This document shows, one piece after another, positions 45,951-54,616 of a stretch of DNA of 64,000 bases (the stretch's first letter is position 1; every line of letters begins with the position of its first letter). The notes below the pieces were generated by a model. The model ran no database searches and had not been told where the DNA came from. It was given only the letters and a program-made list of their open reading frames with translations. Origin of the DNA: Brooklawnia sp032229645 (GTDB taxonomy: Bacteria > Actinomycetota > Actinomycetes > Propionibacteriales > Propionibacteriaceae); contig CAVRLB010000002.1 in the NCBI GenBank assembly GCA_963722295.1, positions 310,001-374,000 on the forward strand, given 5' to 3'. The translations under genes and the position numbers were made by a program.

Positions 45951-46969
45951 TTCCAAGGGGTGGGTTCGGCGCGCCTGTTGGTGAGGGTGGGCGGGGGTGT
46001 CCATGATCGGTGCTGCTAACACCAGTTCGGAGCACCGATCATGGACACTGATTTGGACACCCTCGCAACTGCACTCTACGTCACCTGTGACGATCTGCTG
46101 ACCGCTCATCCTGAACGGGTCCCGTATCGTCCTAAGATCGGTATCTCGCCGAAGATCAGCGACGCCGAGCTGGTCACCTTGTCGGTCTTGCAAGCACTAC
46201 TCGGGTTCGTGTCAGAAGCCCGCTGGCTACGCCACGTATCCACCGATTCGAAGCTGAGGGTCATGTTTCCGCAGGTGCCGGGCCAGTCCGGATACAACAA
46301 ACGGTTACGCAAACTGGCCGGGCTCATGTCGTGGCTGGCCGCCACCCTGACCGCCATGACCGGGGTCGGCGACGATGACGTGTGGCTGGTCGATTCCACA
46401 CCGGTGGAATGTGGCCGTTCCCGCGAAACCTGCCGCCGTTCTGATCTGGCCGGGTGGGCCGAGTACGGCTACTGTGCCTCTCACTCCCGCTACTTTTGGG
46501 GGCTGCGCCTGCACCTGCTGACCACCGTTCACGGGCTGCCGGTCGCCTGGATGCTGACCGGCGCGAAAGCCGATGAACGCGAAGTCCTCGCCCACATGCT
46601 CGACACCTGCCCGGCACCGGCCGGTGGCCACGCGCAGATCATCATCGGTGACAAGAACTACTTCGGGCGCGACTTCGAGGCCGGGCTCGCCGAGCGCGGC
46701 CTGATCCTGTTACGCCCCGCCCGCAAGGGCGAACAGGCCCGGCCCGGGGCCCGGTTCTTCAAACCCCTGCGACAGATCATCGAGTCAGTCAATGACACGT
46801 TCAAGGGACAACTGGACCTGGAACGCCATGGTGGACGAACCATCAACGGGGTCTGCGCCCGAGTCGCACAACGCATCCTGGCCCTAACCACAACCATCTG
46901 GCACAACTGGCACTGCGGCGCCCCAGTCCTACGCTCACTAACCACCTACGACCACTGAACCCTTGGAAT
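45951..46969 (+). mobile_element. IS982-family insertion sequence
   Basis: 1,019 bp bounded by imperfect inverted repeats TTCCAAGGGG (45951) and CCCTTGGAA (ending 46969). One transposase gene. No target duplication was seen in the flanks, so one side may have been rearranged. Confidence 0.75.
46041..46958 (+). CDS. IS982 family transposase
   Basis: 305 aa, complete. Start MDTDLDTLATALYVTCDDLL, typical of IS982. Catalytic-type residues: Asp of VWLVDSTPVECG, Asp of IIIGDKNYFGRDFE, Glu of RQIIESVNDTFKGQ. Full-length and uninterrupted, so possibly active. 90 bp of leader to the left inverted repeat. Confidence 0.9.
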   Translation: MDTDLDTLATALYVTCDDLLTAHPERVPYRPKIGISPKISDAELVTLSVLQALLGFVSEARWLRHVSTDSKLRVMFPQVPGQSGYNKRLRKLAGLMSWLAATLTAMTGVGDDDVWLVDSTPVECGRSRETCRRSDLAGWAEYGYCASHSRYFWGLRLHLLTTVHGLPVAWMLTGAKADEREVLAHMLDTCPAPAGGHAQIIIGDKNYFGRDFEAGLAERGLILLRPARKGEQARPGARFFKPLRQIIESVNDTFKGQLDLERHGGRTINGVCARVAQRILALTTTIWHNWHCGAPVLRSLTTYDH

Positions 46970-47242
46970 CAATCATCTAGCCAAAGTGGCCTTGTCGGGC
47001 CGCTCGTTCCGGGCTGAGAATGGTGGTGTGGCCGCCCGGTGACGCCGTTGTTCCTATGGTCCTGTGAGGCCGTCATCTAGCCGGGTGGGGGAACTGCGTG
47101 GTGGGCTCTTCAATGCTGCCGATCCAGTCCACCAGAAGGTGGCGGGCTGGTGTGAGCGCGAGGACTAGATTTGTTGTTTGCCCTGGCGGTTCTCCCGGGC
47201 GGTCGCGCTTCAATCCGAAGTGCGTAGTGGAGGAGGATCGAG
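46970..47242 (+). ncRNA. IS110 5' non-coding region, candidate bridge RNA
   Basis: 273 bp between the IS982 right end and the GTG of the IS110 transposase. GTCATCTAGCC-like words occur at 46973 and 47071. In IS110 elements the bridge RNA is encoded here. The left end of the IS is not defined. Structure not computed. Confidence 0.35.
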
Positions 47243-48523
47243 GTGTTCGCAGTAGCTGAAGACGATGAGCAGATCATCGAGCGGGTCGCAGCGTTGGATA
47301 TCGGCAAGGCCGAGGTCGTGTGCTGTGTCCGGCTTCCCGCGCCGGCCGGTAAGACCAGGCGGGTCCAGGAAGTGACGACTCATTCCACGATGGTGGGGTC
47401 GTTGTCGGAGTTGGCGAACCGGCTGGTCGGTTTGGGTGTGACCCGGGTGGTGATGGAAGCGACTTCGGATTACTGGCGGGCGCCGTTCTATCTGCTCGAG
47501 GCCCATGGGCTCCAGCCGTGGCTGGTCAACGCCAAGGATGTGCGGCATCTGCCCGGACGGCCGAAGACCGACGTGCTGGACGCGGTGTGGTTGTGCAAGG
47601 TCGCTGAACGTCAGATGCTGCGCCCCAGCTTCGTGCCCCCGGCCGATATCCGCCGCCTTCGGGGTCTGACTCGTGACCGGGTCGATCTGGTCAACGCGCG
47701 CAACGCGACGAAGAACCGGGTCGAGAAACTGCTGGAAGAGGCCTGTATCAAGCTGTCGGTCGTCGCTTCGGACATTCACGGGGTGTCCGGGCGGGCGATG
47801 ATGGACGCGATGATCGCCGGGCAGCGTGACCCCAAAGTCCTCGCGGACATGGCCAGGTCGCGGATGCGGTCGAAGATCAGGCTGCTCGAGGACGCGTTCG
47901 CCGGGCTGGAGGCCGGTACGTTCGACGATTCTCACCGGTTCCGGCTCAAGTTGATGCTGGAACGCATTGACCGGGACAACGCCGACATTGCTGCCGTGGA
48001 TGCTCAGATCGAGGTGTTGGTGGCCCCTTTCGCTGACGCGGTCGCCCGGCTGGACGAGATCCCCGGGATCGGCCCGAAAGCGGCCGCGGTCATCATCGCC
48101 GAGATCGGGCTCGATATGACCCGGTTCCCCACCCCTGGCCACCTGGCCTCCTGGGCCAGATTCGCGCCCGGGATCAAATCATCGGCCGGCAAGGCCAAGG
48201 GCAACGGTTCTACCGGGCACGGCAACCGCTACCTCGCTCGCGCGATCGGCGAGGCCGCGGTATCTGCAGGCCGCACCGACACGTTCCTTGGCGCCCGCTA
48301 TCGGCGCATCGCTCGAAGACGTGGGAAGAAGAAAGCCATGGTCGCGGTCGGCCGTTCGATCCTGACCATCGTCTGGCACCTGCTGGCCCACCCCGATAGC
48401 TGCTTCATCGATCTTGGCCCCGACCACTACGACAAGCGCGTCTCGACCACCGCCAAACGCCGCAGCCACATCCGAGGCCTCGAAGCCCTCGGCTACAAAG
48501 TCACCCTCCGACCCGCCGCCTGA
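47243..48523 (+). CDS. IS110 family transposase (DEDD), intact
   Basis: 426 aa from GTG with GGAGGAGG upstream. N-terminal DEDD domain: AALDIGKAEVVCCVRLP (first Asp), VVMEATSDYW (Glu), PGRPKTDVLDAVWLCK (Asp). C-terminal transposase_20 with LDEIPGIGPKAAAVIIAEI and the Ser-containing GIKSSAGKAKGNGSTGHGN. Distinct from the broken IS110 at 30402-31627. Complete and potentially active. Confidence 0.9.
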   Translation: MFAVAEDDEQIIERVAALDIGKAEVVCCVRLPAPAGKTRRVQEVTTHSTMVGSLSELANRLVGLGVTRVVMEATSDYWRAPFYLLEAHGLQPWLVNAKDVRHLPGRPKTDVLDAVWLCKVAERQMLRPSFVPPADIRRLRGLTRDRVDLVNARNATKNRVEKLLEEACIKLSVVASDIHGVSGRAMMDAMIAGQRDPKVLADMARSRMRSKIRLLEDAFAGLEAGTFDDSHRFRLKLMLERIDRDNADIAAVDAQIEVLVAPFADAVARLDEIPGIGPKAAAVIIAEIGLDMTRFPTPGHLASWARFAPGIKSSAGKAKGNGSTGHGNRYLARAIGEAAVSAGRTDTFLGARYRRIARRRGKKKAMVAVGRSILTIVWHLLAHPDSCFIDLGPDHYDKRVSTTAKRRSHIRGLEALGYKVTLRPAA

Positions 48524-48648
48524 ACCGACAACACTCCCGACCAGCGATATCCGGCTCCGCTACGCTACGCCGGATGCTGCCGCGCGCCTGGAACAGTTCA
48601 TTCTCGGACTAGTAATTGGCAGGGTTTCGTCTCTTTCGAAGTTTGAGG

Positions 48649-48837
48649 ATGGTGGGATTGGCGAGACCAGCGTATACCGACATTCCCGGTGCCGAGCCCA
48701 TCCACTTCACTATCCTCGAGTCCCACACCAACGAGATCAACTCACTGAATAATGAGCGCGTGGCCGCCCTTGAAGAGATCAACAAGATCCCCGCGCGCCC
48801 CTGGGCAAACAACCAGTACTATCCCGCGAGCAGCTAA
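48649..48837 (+). CDS. Small hypothetical protein
   Basis: 62 aa from the ATG at 48649 (GAGG nearby); the frame also opens earlier at 48616. Hydrophilic, with TILESHTNEINSLNNERVAA. No known domain. A strong hairpin begins 10 bp after its stop, supporting it as a transcribed unit. Confidence 0.4.
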   Translation: MVGLARPAYTDIPGAEPIHFTILESHTNEINSLNNERVAALEEINKIPARPWANNQYYPASS

Positions 48838-48846
48838 GAGACAATA

Positions 48847-48888
48847 TGAGGGGCTGGGACCGACACTAGTGCTGGCCCCAGCCCCTCA
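48847..48888 (+). terminator. Rho-independent-type hairpin
   Basis: TGAGGGGCTGGG (48847-48858) and CCCAGCCCCTCA (48877-48888) form a perfect 12-bp stem with an 18-nt loop, 10 bp after a stop codon. There is no T-run, as is common in high-GC actinobacteria. Confidence 0.55.
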
Positions 48889-48924
48889 CCACGCCAGATG
48901 CAACCAGCACGAGAGGCAGCTCGC

Positions 48925-49230
48925 ATGAACGGTCCAGTGATACTCCTAGACATCGACGGAGTGCTAAGACCACTCAACGACCACCGCCAAGTTGCCGGTG
49001 ACACGCACCCTGTGGCGCCTGAACCGCAAGCGTCCCTCGTCCGTGAAATCGCCACCCTGGGCGAAATTGTCTGGGCATCCACCTGGGACACGGAAACGCG
49101 TCGCCATCTGGCTACCCACCTCGGTCTAGGCGTGCACATGAGTGTCTCATTTCCAGTGATCGGGGAAACCGAAGGAACAATGACCCCAAAGTTGTCAGCC
49201 GCCCGGCAATGGATGCGGATGAGGAAAATG
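48925..49230 (+). pseudogene. HAD-like phosphatase, N-terminal fragment
   Basis: Starts MNGPVILLDIDGVLRPLND with the HAD motif I D-x-D. Sequence to about residue 100 (EIVWASTWDTETRRHLATHL) fits small HAD-like hydrolases. It is cut at about 49230, where DNA matching the LysM/BTAD gene in reverse begins. The C-terminal motifs are missing. Confidence 0.6.
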
Positions 49231-49234
49231 ATGG

Positions 49235-49590
49235 ACGAGTTCGAATGGAACTGCTGCCCGATCTCGGCTGGCAGGCCGTCGTCATCTTCTGCCGAGTTGT
49301 AGATGTCTTGGTCGATCAACTTGCGGGATTCTTCATCGTGTCCCTGAGCTTCGAGAGTGGCAGCCATATCGAGGTTAGGAATCTCGTCATATGGAGCGGC
49401 CAACAGCGCGGTTTCGATGACGGCTCGGGCACGGCCGGCTTCTCCTTGCTGCAAGAAATGTGTGGCGAGTAGGTGCGCGACATCCACGATCGCGATGGTC
49501 ATGTGGTGGCTGATGCCGGAATCGGCGAGCCACGACCAGCCAGGCTCGTCAAAGGGTCTGCCGGTGACCAGCCCGAACGCCCCCGAGGCC
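49235..49590 (-). pseudogene. LysM/BTAD protein C-terminal remnant
   Basis: Minus-strand reading FGLVTGRPFDEPGWSWL ... VDVAHLLATHFLQQGEA ... GLPAEIGQQ closely matches the C-terminal 120 residues of the intact protein at 54617-57826. Both ends are truncated. On its upstream side lies the structured leader copy B, with AGAGGAGGAC and a TTG in the place of a start. It looks like a deletion scar of a second conjugative element. Confidence 0.7.
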
Positions 49591-49676
49591 ACGGACAAGA
49601 TTGTCCTCCTCTGCGAGTGGATCTCTCACGCAAATGACCGGAAGTCACATGCTCTTACCCACAGCCCCAAAATCCA

Positions 49677-49730
49677 CTGGTTCCAGGGAGAACGTGCAGG
49701 GGCAACATCTAGCCACAACCGTGTTGCCCC
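49677..49730. promoter_or_regulatory. Structured leader, copy B
   Basis: Diverged copy of the block at 27185-27350. CTGG-TT-CCAG at 49677-49686. GGGGCAACA (49699-49707) pairs with TGTTGCCCC (49722-49730) over a 14-nt loop with CTAGCC. The last base pair of the second stem is A-T here and G-C in copy A, and the first stem shows A-T to G-C, so pairing is conserved rather than sequence. Confidence 0.55.
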
Positions 49731-49747
49731 AAAACATCGCAGCAGCT

Positions 49748-50605
49748 CTAAGGTTCGACTCCAGCGGAAAAGCTGCCAACTGCCCGATGCTCCTCAAGGC
49801 ATGGCGGGTCGTCCCAGCTTCTCAGCGCTTCGTCGGGTGGACCCCATCGCCACTTCTCGCCGCGCCACCCAGCGGTTGGTGACCATCTCATGATCACGTC
49901 ACGGGGCAGGGTTGAAGTAATCCAGAGGTGAGTGATCGCACTGGGTAGTTCAGGAGTCGGCAGCTGAACCACATCTTGTAGTTCAGCTTGATGGAGCCAA
50001 CTGAAGGCAGCGGCCTTGTCCTCGTCGACAATCAAGACCACATGGCGCTCGGCGCCACCGTATGCGGCCAGCTTGCGCGCCACATCTGCGTACTGTGGCC
50101 TAGCCAGAATTGCGCTTGCCTCAATAACGACAGCAGAGCCGTCGACGTCTGGACGGCCGCCACCACCCCCTGATGTAAGAAGCACTTCCCCCGGCTCGAG
50201 AAACGGAGCAAAGCAGATCGAGTCACATCCTTGCATTGGACGTGACCAACGCGTGCAGTTTGGCTGCTCATCAAGCTCACACAGCATCTCGCGAAGCCGA
50301 TTGGCGATGTCTTTGATTCGCGCGTCCGGAGACACCGACACGAGATATCCACGTCGCAGTCCTGAGACAGTCATCGGGTTGTTGTGCTTCTTCAGCGCGC
50401 TCATCAACTCAAGCTCGGATGCCAGCGGGTCAGAGACGATCTCAAGCGGCACACCACCATTGCGATGGATAATCGCATCAGGCCGACTTGTTCCCCTGCG
50501 ATCGTCATAACAGCAAACGCGAAGACCCAGCACTTGTTCAACGAGGAATCGAGCTAGTGTCTCACTCAGCTTCTCGCCGGTTTGCGGGTTTCTACGGGCG
50601 ACCAT
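49748..50605 (-). CDS. Hypothetical protein, possible PD-(D/E)xK-like N-terminus
   Basis: 285 aa; no family recognised with confidence. Residues 35-60 (RRGTSRPDAIIHRNGGVPLE) contain D and E spaced as in restriction-endonuclease-like folds, followed by VSDPLASELELM. That link is speculative. The last part has many Trp residues. Appears complete. The C-terminal end lies beside leader copy B. Confidence 0.4.
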   Translation of the reverse strand: MVARRNPQTGEKLSETLARFLVEQVLGLRVCCYDDRRGTSRPDAIIHRNGGVPLEIVSDPLASELELMSALKKHNNPMTVSGLRRGYLVSVSPDARIKDIANRLREMLCELDEQPNCTRWSRPMQGCDSICFAPFLEPGEVLLTSGGGGGRPDVDGSAVVIEASAILARPQYADVARKLAAYGGAERHVVLIVDEDKAAAFSWLHQAELQDVVQLPTPELPSAITHLWITSTLPRDVIMRWSPTAGWRGEKWRWGPPDEALRSWDDPPCLEEHRAVGSFSAGVEP

Positions 50606-50737
50606 TGGTTCTCATCTAGGCATCGACTGGACTGCCAGTTCAGCAGCAAAGCAACCTTACGTTCCTTCACGACTTCAAGAGCGAATTGCGACAAACGACT
50701 CGCGGAATCCCGTCTGCTGTCGAGCAATCCTTAGCCT

Positions 50738-50968
50738 TTAGGAGTGTGCGTTAGAGCCTGATTCTGGCGAGGTTATCGTTCGGCTCAGTACCTGCGCCAG
50801 CCGCTCATTGCTCCCGGTGGCTTGGCCATAGAAGCGTGCCGCGATGAACTCGTCCCGGCCGGATTCTCCTGGCACAAACTTCGCGGGATCTAATCGCCAT
50901 CCGGCCTGCTCGGCCAGCTGAGAGAAGAACACGAACTGCGCCCGAGTGTTTCGCTCCCTGAAGCTGTG
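50738..50968 (-). pseudogene. Fic protein, C-terminal half (detached)
   Basis: Reads FVIHSFRERNTRAQFVFF then LAEQAGWRLDPAKFVPGES. This is the Fic active-site motif HxFx(D/E)GNxR, with G changed to R, plus the following helices. The matching N-terminal half is at 53823-54374 on the same strand and ends just before this motif. The two halves are one gene split by about 2.9 kb. Confidence 0.75.
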
Positions 50969-51570
50969 GATGACGAAGCGGGCACTGCGCGACTACCTGC
51001 TCACCCGGCCGCGACCAGCCCAGATCATCAAGTGGTTGCGTATGAGGCCGAGCACCGACTTGCTGCACGACATCGCTTCCAGGCGAGTGCCGATCGAAAC
51101 CGTGCTCGACGCGCCAAGACCGAGCAATCCGTTGATCTACCTGCGCACACTGCTCATCGACGCCGGTGCCCTGCCACGCGACACCGCGACCATGAGACAG
51201 CTGATCGCCTGGACGACCCACGCCATCAACAAAGCACCCGTCGCGCACCGCCAGATGCTGCGCACCTACACCCGGTGGGTGTTGACACCGGCGATATCGC
51301 CATCGGCGCTGCCCGACACGTCAAGGCCTCACTGCGCGGCCTGATCGCCTTCCTCAACTGGATCGACGAACAGCGCACTCCGTTGCGGAGCCTCACTCAA
51401 GCACAGATCGAAGAGTTCATCACCCTTCGCACCGCAGGGCGATGGCTGCCGCAGTTCCTCTCCTGGGCCGCCGAACGAGACATCGCACCCGACCTCGACA
51501 TCGCAAAGTTTCCACGCCGAGAACCTCTGATTACTGCGTACGAAGAACACCTCGAAGACGTCATCCGTAT
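50969..51570 (+). pseudogene. Tyrosine recombinase/integrase N-terminal fragment, frameshifted
   Basis: The first frame (WMTKRALRDYLLTRPRPAQI; LRMRPSTDLLHDIASRRVP) is typical of actinobacterial site-specific integrase-like proteins. It shifts near 51300 to VKASLRGLIAFLNWIDEQ and FLSWAAERDIAPDLDIAK, then is cut near 51570, where DHFR-like sequence starts. The catalytic C-terminus is absent. It starts exactly where Fic homology stops. Confidence 0.6.
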
Positions 51571-51578
51571 CGGGAAGC

Positions 51579-52026
51579 AGCCGGTGATGCCGGGTTCACC
51601 CCGTTCATGGGGAGCGTTGATGCGCTCATAATGGGCCGTCGTACGTACCAAGCAATCGCGGACCTTCCTGAATGGCCGTACCTCGGACGCCCCGTCCACG
51701 TACTCAGCGGCACCCTCGATGCCGATGCTGACCCTCGAATACGGGTCCATCCCGACTTCGAGGTCGCGCTGCACGCACTCGCTGACGCCGGTTACAGACG
51801 CGTCTACGTCGATGGCTATCAGACCGCGCGCTCGTTCCTCGCAGCCGGGCTGATAGCCGAGATGACCTTGTCGCAAGTGCCGGTGCTCATCGGGCAAGGA
51901 GCCACCCTCTTCGGTCCACTGCCAGCTGACGTCTCCCTCGAACACGTTCGGACCGATGTGCTCAACGGCGGGATGGTACAGACGACATACCGCGTCCTAA
52001 GCAGTCCGGACGCGCCCACACAGTGA
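51579..52026 (+). pseudogene. Dihydrofolate reductase-like (RibD C-domain) protein, 5' truncated
   Basis: About 148 codons of DHFR/RibD-like fold: MGSVDALIMGRRTYQAIAD, PVHVLSGT, RVYVDGYQTARSFLAAGL, VPVLIGQGATLFGPLP. The first 30 or so residues of the family are missing at the junction with the integrase fragment. A start within the remaining part would lack the first strand. Probably inactive. Confidence 0.65.
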
Positions 52027-52039
52027 GCACAAACGATGG

Positions 52040-52420
52040 TTAGTGAGTGACGGTTGTCTGTTGGTAGAGCATGAGCACGGGCCTACCGTCCGCGATTGAG
52101 TAGTGGCTCGACATGAGTGCTGTAAACGGCCCATCTTCGCCGTCACGATGCGCCGTGGCCTCGTAAACCAGGATTGCGCTGTTATCTCCCGAGGGAATCA
52201 GTCGTGCATTCTCAATCGAGTATGAGGACCAGGCCGGGGAGTCGTTCAGGCTGTTCACGATTGTTGGTTGATCGAGAATCATACCGTTCACAAGGATCAT
52301 GACGGCGCTCGATGCCATCAGCTCGCCATAGAACGACCCACCCTCACAGCGGCATAGAGAATCCCAACCCCTCTGTTCAAGAGCGAGAAGTTCATCGAGG
52401 GTGAGTGAGGCGGTGGACAT
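52040..52420 (-). CDS. NTF2-like (SnoaL/DUF4440-type) protein
   Basis: 126 aa, starting MSTASLTLDELLALEQRGWD. The cone-shaped NTF2-like pattern (FYGELMASSAVMILVNGMIL; ARLIPSGDNSAILVYEATAH) fits DUF4440 proteins. No catalytic residues can be assigned. Intact; converges on the DHFR-like remnant. Confidence 0.65.
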   Translation of the reverse strand: MSTASLTLDELLALEQRGWDSLCRCEGGSFYGELMASSAVMILVNGMILDQPTIVNSLNDSPAWSSYSIENARLIPSGDNSAILVYEATAHRDGEDGPFTALMSSHYSIADGRPVLMLYQQTTVTH

Positions 52421-52495
52421 GCTGCCAGGCTATCAACCGGTTACGTGTCGAAAACGCTCGTTTGTAGTCGACGCGAGCACTGAGAGACTGGACAC

Positions 52496-52927
52496 ATGGA
52501 ACAACATCCGCACTTCCTCACCCTGGCGACCCCTGACCTCGATGTAGCACGAAGGTTCTACCGAGACGACCTGGGGTGGACGGTGTACTATGACGAGCCT
52601 AGCGAGATTGTGTTCCTTCAGATCGCGCCGGGTCTGCTTCTCGGCATGTTCGATGCCGAGAAGCTCGACCAAAACCTACTCCGCGACCGCTCGACGACCG
52701 GAATCAGCGGCATCACGCTCGCGCACAACGTGCCCGACCGCGAGAGCGTCACCGCGACCCTTGCCGCATTCGAGGCGGCAGGCGGAACGATCCTCAAACC
52801 AGCACAAGACGGGGCGTTCGGCGGAGTGCTCCACGGCCACGCAGCCGACCCCAACGGCGTCATCTGGGAGATTGCGCACAACCCCGGATGGCGCATCGAC
52901 GACGATGGCACCGTAATCTTCGAGTAG
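52496..52927 (+). CDS. VOC family (glyoxalase-like) protein
   Basis: 143 aa. VOC fold signatures: HFLTLATPDLDVARRFYRDD, GLGW-type LGWTVYYD, and C-terminal HGHAADPNGVIWEI. Such proteins are metal-dependent lyases, dioxygenases or drug-binding resistance proteins; substrate unknown. Followed after 10 bp by an NTF2-like gene. Confidence 0.8.
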   Translation: MEQHPHFLTLATPDLDVARRFYRDDLGWTVYYDEPSEIVFLQIAPGLLLGMFDAEKLDQNLLRDRSTTGISGITLAHNVPDRESVTATLAAFEAAGGTILKPAQDGAFGGVLHGHAADPNGVIWEIAHNPGWRIDDDGTVIFE

Positions 52928-52937
52928 GAGCTAGACC

Positions 52938-53384
52938 ATGACCATCACCCACGAACAGCTCCTCGACTACCTCGCGCAGTACGCCGGGACGCTCACCGAC
53001 CTTGACGCCACAGCCGCCGCCGAGCTGTGGTCGATGCCAGGTGTGATCGCAGATGACGACTTCACGGGGGTCGTCGAGTCTCGCGACGCGATGGTGCAGG
53101 GATTGGAGCAGTCCTACCCGATCTACCAGAAGCTCGGTCTCGATTCGGTCGGCTACGAGCTGCTGGAGGAGAAGCATCTGACGGATGCGCTCGTGCTCGC
53201 ACGGGTTCGGTGGGAGTTCTTCGACGCTGCCGGTGACCTCCTCACAGACAGCAACGCCCACTACCTGATCCGAGCCGAGGAGTCTGGCCTGCGAGCGTGC
53301 GTCTGCGTGCCGACAGATGATGCCGAGAAGCTGCAAACCCTCGCCGCCGCCCGCGGCATCGACCTGACGCCGCCGAGCAACTAG
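52938..53384 (+). CDS. NTF2-like protein
   Basis: 148 aa, starting MTITHEQLLDYLAQYAGTL; GGAGC upstream. Pattern of NTF2/SnoaL-like fold (LDATAAAELWSMPGVIADDD; VLARVRWEFFDAAGDLL). Likely co-transcribed with the VOC gene. No specific role can be given. Confidence 0.6.
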   Translation: MTITHEQLLDYLAQYAGTLTDLDATAAAELWSMPGVIADDDFTGVVESRDAMVQGLEQSYPIYQKLGLDSVGYELLEEKHLTDALVLARVRWEFFDAAGDLLTDSNAHYLIRAEESGLRACVCVPTDDAEKLQTLAAARGIDLTPPSN

Positions 53385-53415
53385 ACACGTCGCGACGTCG
53401 GCGCAATAAGCGCGG

Positions 53416-53592
53416 TCAGGTCTTGACCGTGACCAGCTCATCCCAATGCGTCGTCGCGCGGCGGCTGAGCATGTCGCGCTTCATCTGCCAGGCAGGGCCC
53501 GGTCGGGACCCTCCCCAGCCGAGACCGATCAGCTCGCGGCCGCTCTTCTGCACCTGGTCGATACCGGCGTCCTCATGAGGGTGTCGGAACAT
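53416..53592 (-). CDS. Short ORF, possible gene fragment
   Basis: 58 codons, ending RATTHWDELVTVKT. No family recognised. In an otherwise gene-poor 438-bp gap; may be the 3' end of a lost gene. Confidence 0.2.
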   Translation of the reverse strand: MFRHPHEDAGIDQVQKSGRELIGLGWGGSRPGPAWQMKRDMLSRRATTHWDELVTVKT

Positions 53593-53600
53593 CGCGAGCG

Positions 53601-53717
53601 GTGTCGCGCTGCCCGCCGACGATCGGACTCATGGTCGACGCCGTCTTTGGCGACTGGGCCGGAACACCTCTCTACGAGGGGGACACGGTGATGGTGTTCC
53701 GCGCACGCGCGGCCTGA
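53601..53717 (+). pseudogene. Possible methyltransferase C-terminal scrap
   Basis: 38 codons: VDAVFGDWAGTPLYEGDTV, ending VMVFRARAA. This resembles the terminal strand of class I SAM-dependent methyltransferases. Very short; similarity by eye only. Confidence 0.25.
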
Positions 53718-53822
53718 TGCCTCGGCAAGACTGCACGCGACCAAGACCTCCCTGCCGATGCGGCACACTGCCAAGACGCGGGCGCTCCTGATCATCCAGC
53801 AGGAGGCATCCCGCTCCCGCCC

Positions 53823-54374
53823 TCAATGCGCGGCAACAGAACAGAATAGTTCCCCACCGGACAATGCACTTCCACCGGTATTCAATTCTCCCCAGATTTC
53901 GGCCAGCTCCCGGACGAAAGTGTCGGCATCGATGCCCCGTAGGAAACCTAGTTCGGCGAGCCGTCGGTATTGTTCCTCGGCCGCGGCCGTCAGAGCTGGC
54001 TCTGCTGGATAGTAGTTGTATGGGACCTCCGGTGCCGCCGGATCTCCGAACGCGAAGTGGACGATGTCCGGGCCTGACTTCGTCATGAACCCTGCGGTCG
54101 GGCCGACCCGCTCTTCTACTGGCCCACACTCATAAACGTCCTGGAAAAGGTATCGGTGGATGGCCTTCATATGGTCGTAATCGAACCGACCCGTGATCGG
54201 ATGCTGGGCAAGCTCCTCAAGCCGGATCGCGACCGCACCTTGTTCGAGATGGTCGAGCTTGTCCGGATCAGTCTCCCCGTAAGGTTTGCCGCGTTGCGCG
54301 AATTTGTTGCGTAACACAGACGTGCCTGGGATAACTACTTCATCCCAGGCGCGAAATAAGCGTCGCCGGGCCAT
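53823..54374 (-). pseudogene. Fic toxin (VbhT-like), N-terminal half
   Basis: 183-codon frame. Fic-family N-terminus (VLRNKFAQRGKPYGETDPD; MKAIHRYLFQDVYECGPV). It proceeds to AEIWGELNT at about 53870, after which non-homologous residues lead to a stop. The active-site motif that should follow is at 50738-50968. Fic enzymes transfer AMP to target proteins. The ATG overlaps the antitoxin stop (ATGA). Inactive as split. Confidence 0.8.
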
Positions 54375-54568
54375 CAGCCCTGAACATGGCGGCGCAAGGC
54401 CTCAACAGTCTGGTCGCCCGTCATCTCATTGCGGGCAACACGATCCATGAGATCACGCACCGCTGGGTCAGTAACTTGATGACCCGCCACGCCCAGGGCA
54501 GCGTCAGCAAACATGATCTGCTGCTCCGCATCGGACATCGGGGTACTGGAGATGCTGGTGCTGGTCAT
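54374..54568 (-). CDS. vbhA: VbhA-like antitoxin
   Basis: 64 aa, starting MTSTSISSTPMSDAEQQIMF; helical, with DPAVRDLMDRVARNEMTGDQ near the C-terminus, the pattern of VbhA-type inhibitors whose Glu/Asn-containing helix blocks the Fic ATP site. GAAGGCGG precedes the ATG at 54568. Coupled to the fic half-gene by ATGA, the known order of vbhA-vbhT. Intact. Confidence 0.65.
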   Translation of the reverse strand: MTSTSISSTPMSDAEQQIMFADAALGVAGHQVTDPAVRDLMDRVARNEMTGDQTVEALRRHVQG

Positions 54569-54616
54569 GAGCAGCCGCCTTCGCTCTACGGCAAGTCTAC
54601 GAGAACAGATCGTGTT

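Noticed and set aside
45951..46969. Target-site duplication of IS982
   Set aside because: Flanks (GATGAGTAA left, TCAATCATC right) do not match.
47210..48142. 310-codon minus-strand frame inside the IS110 transposase
   Set aside because: His/Pro-rich shadow of a well-conserved transposase.
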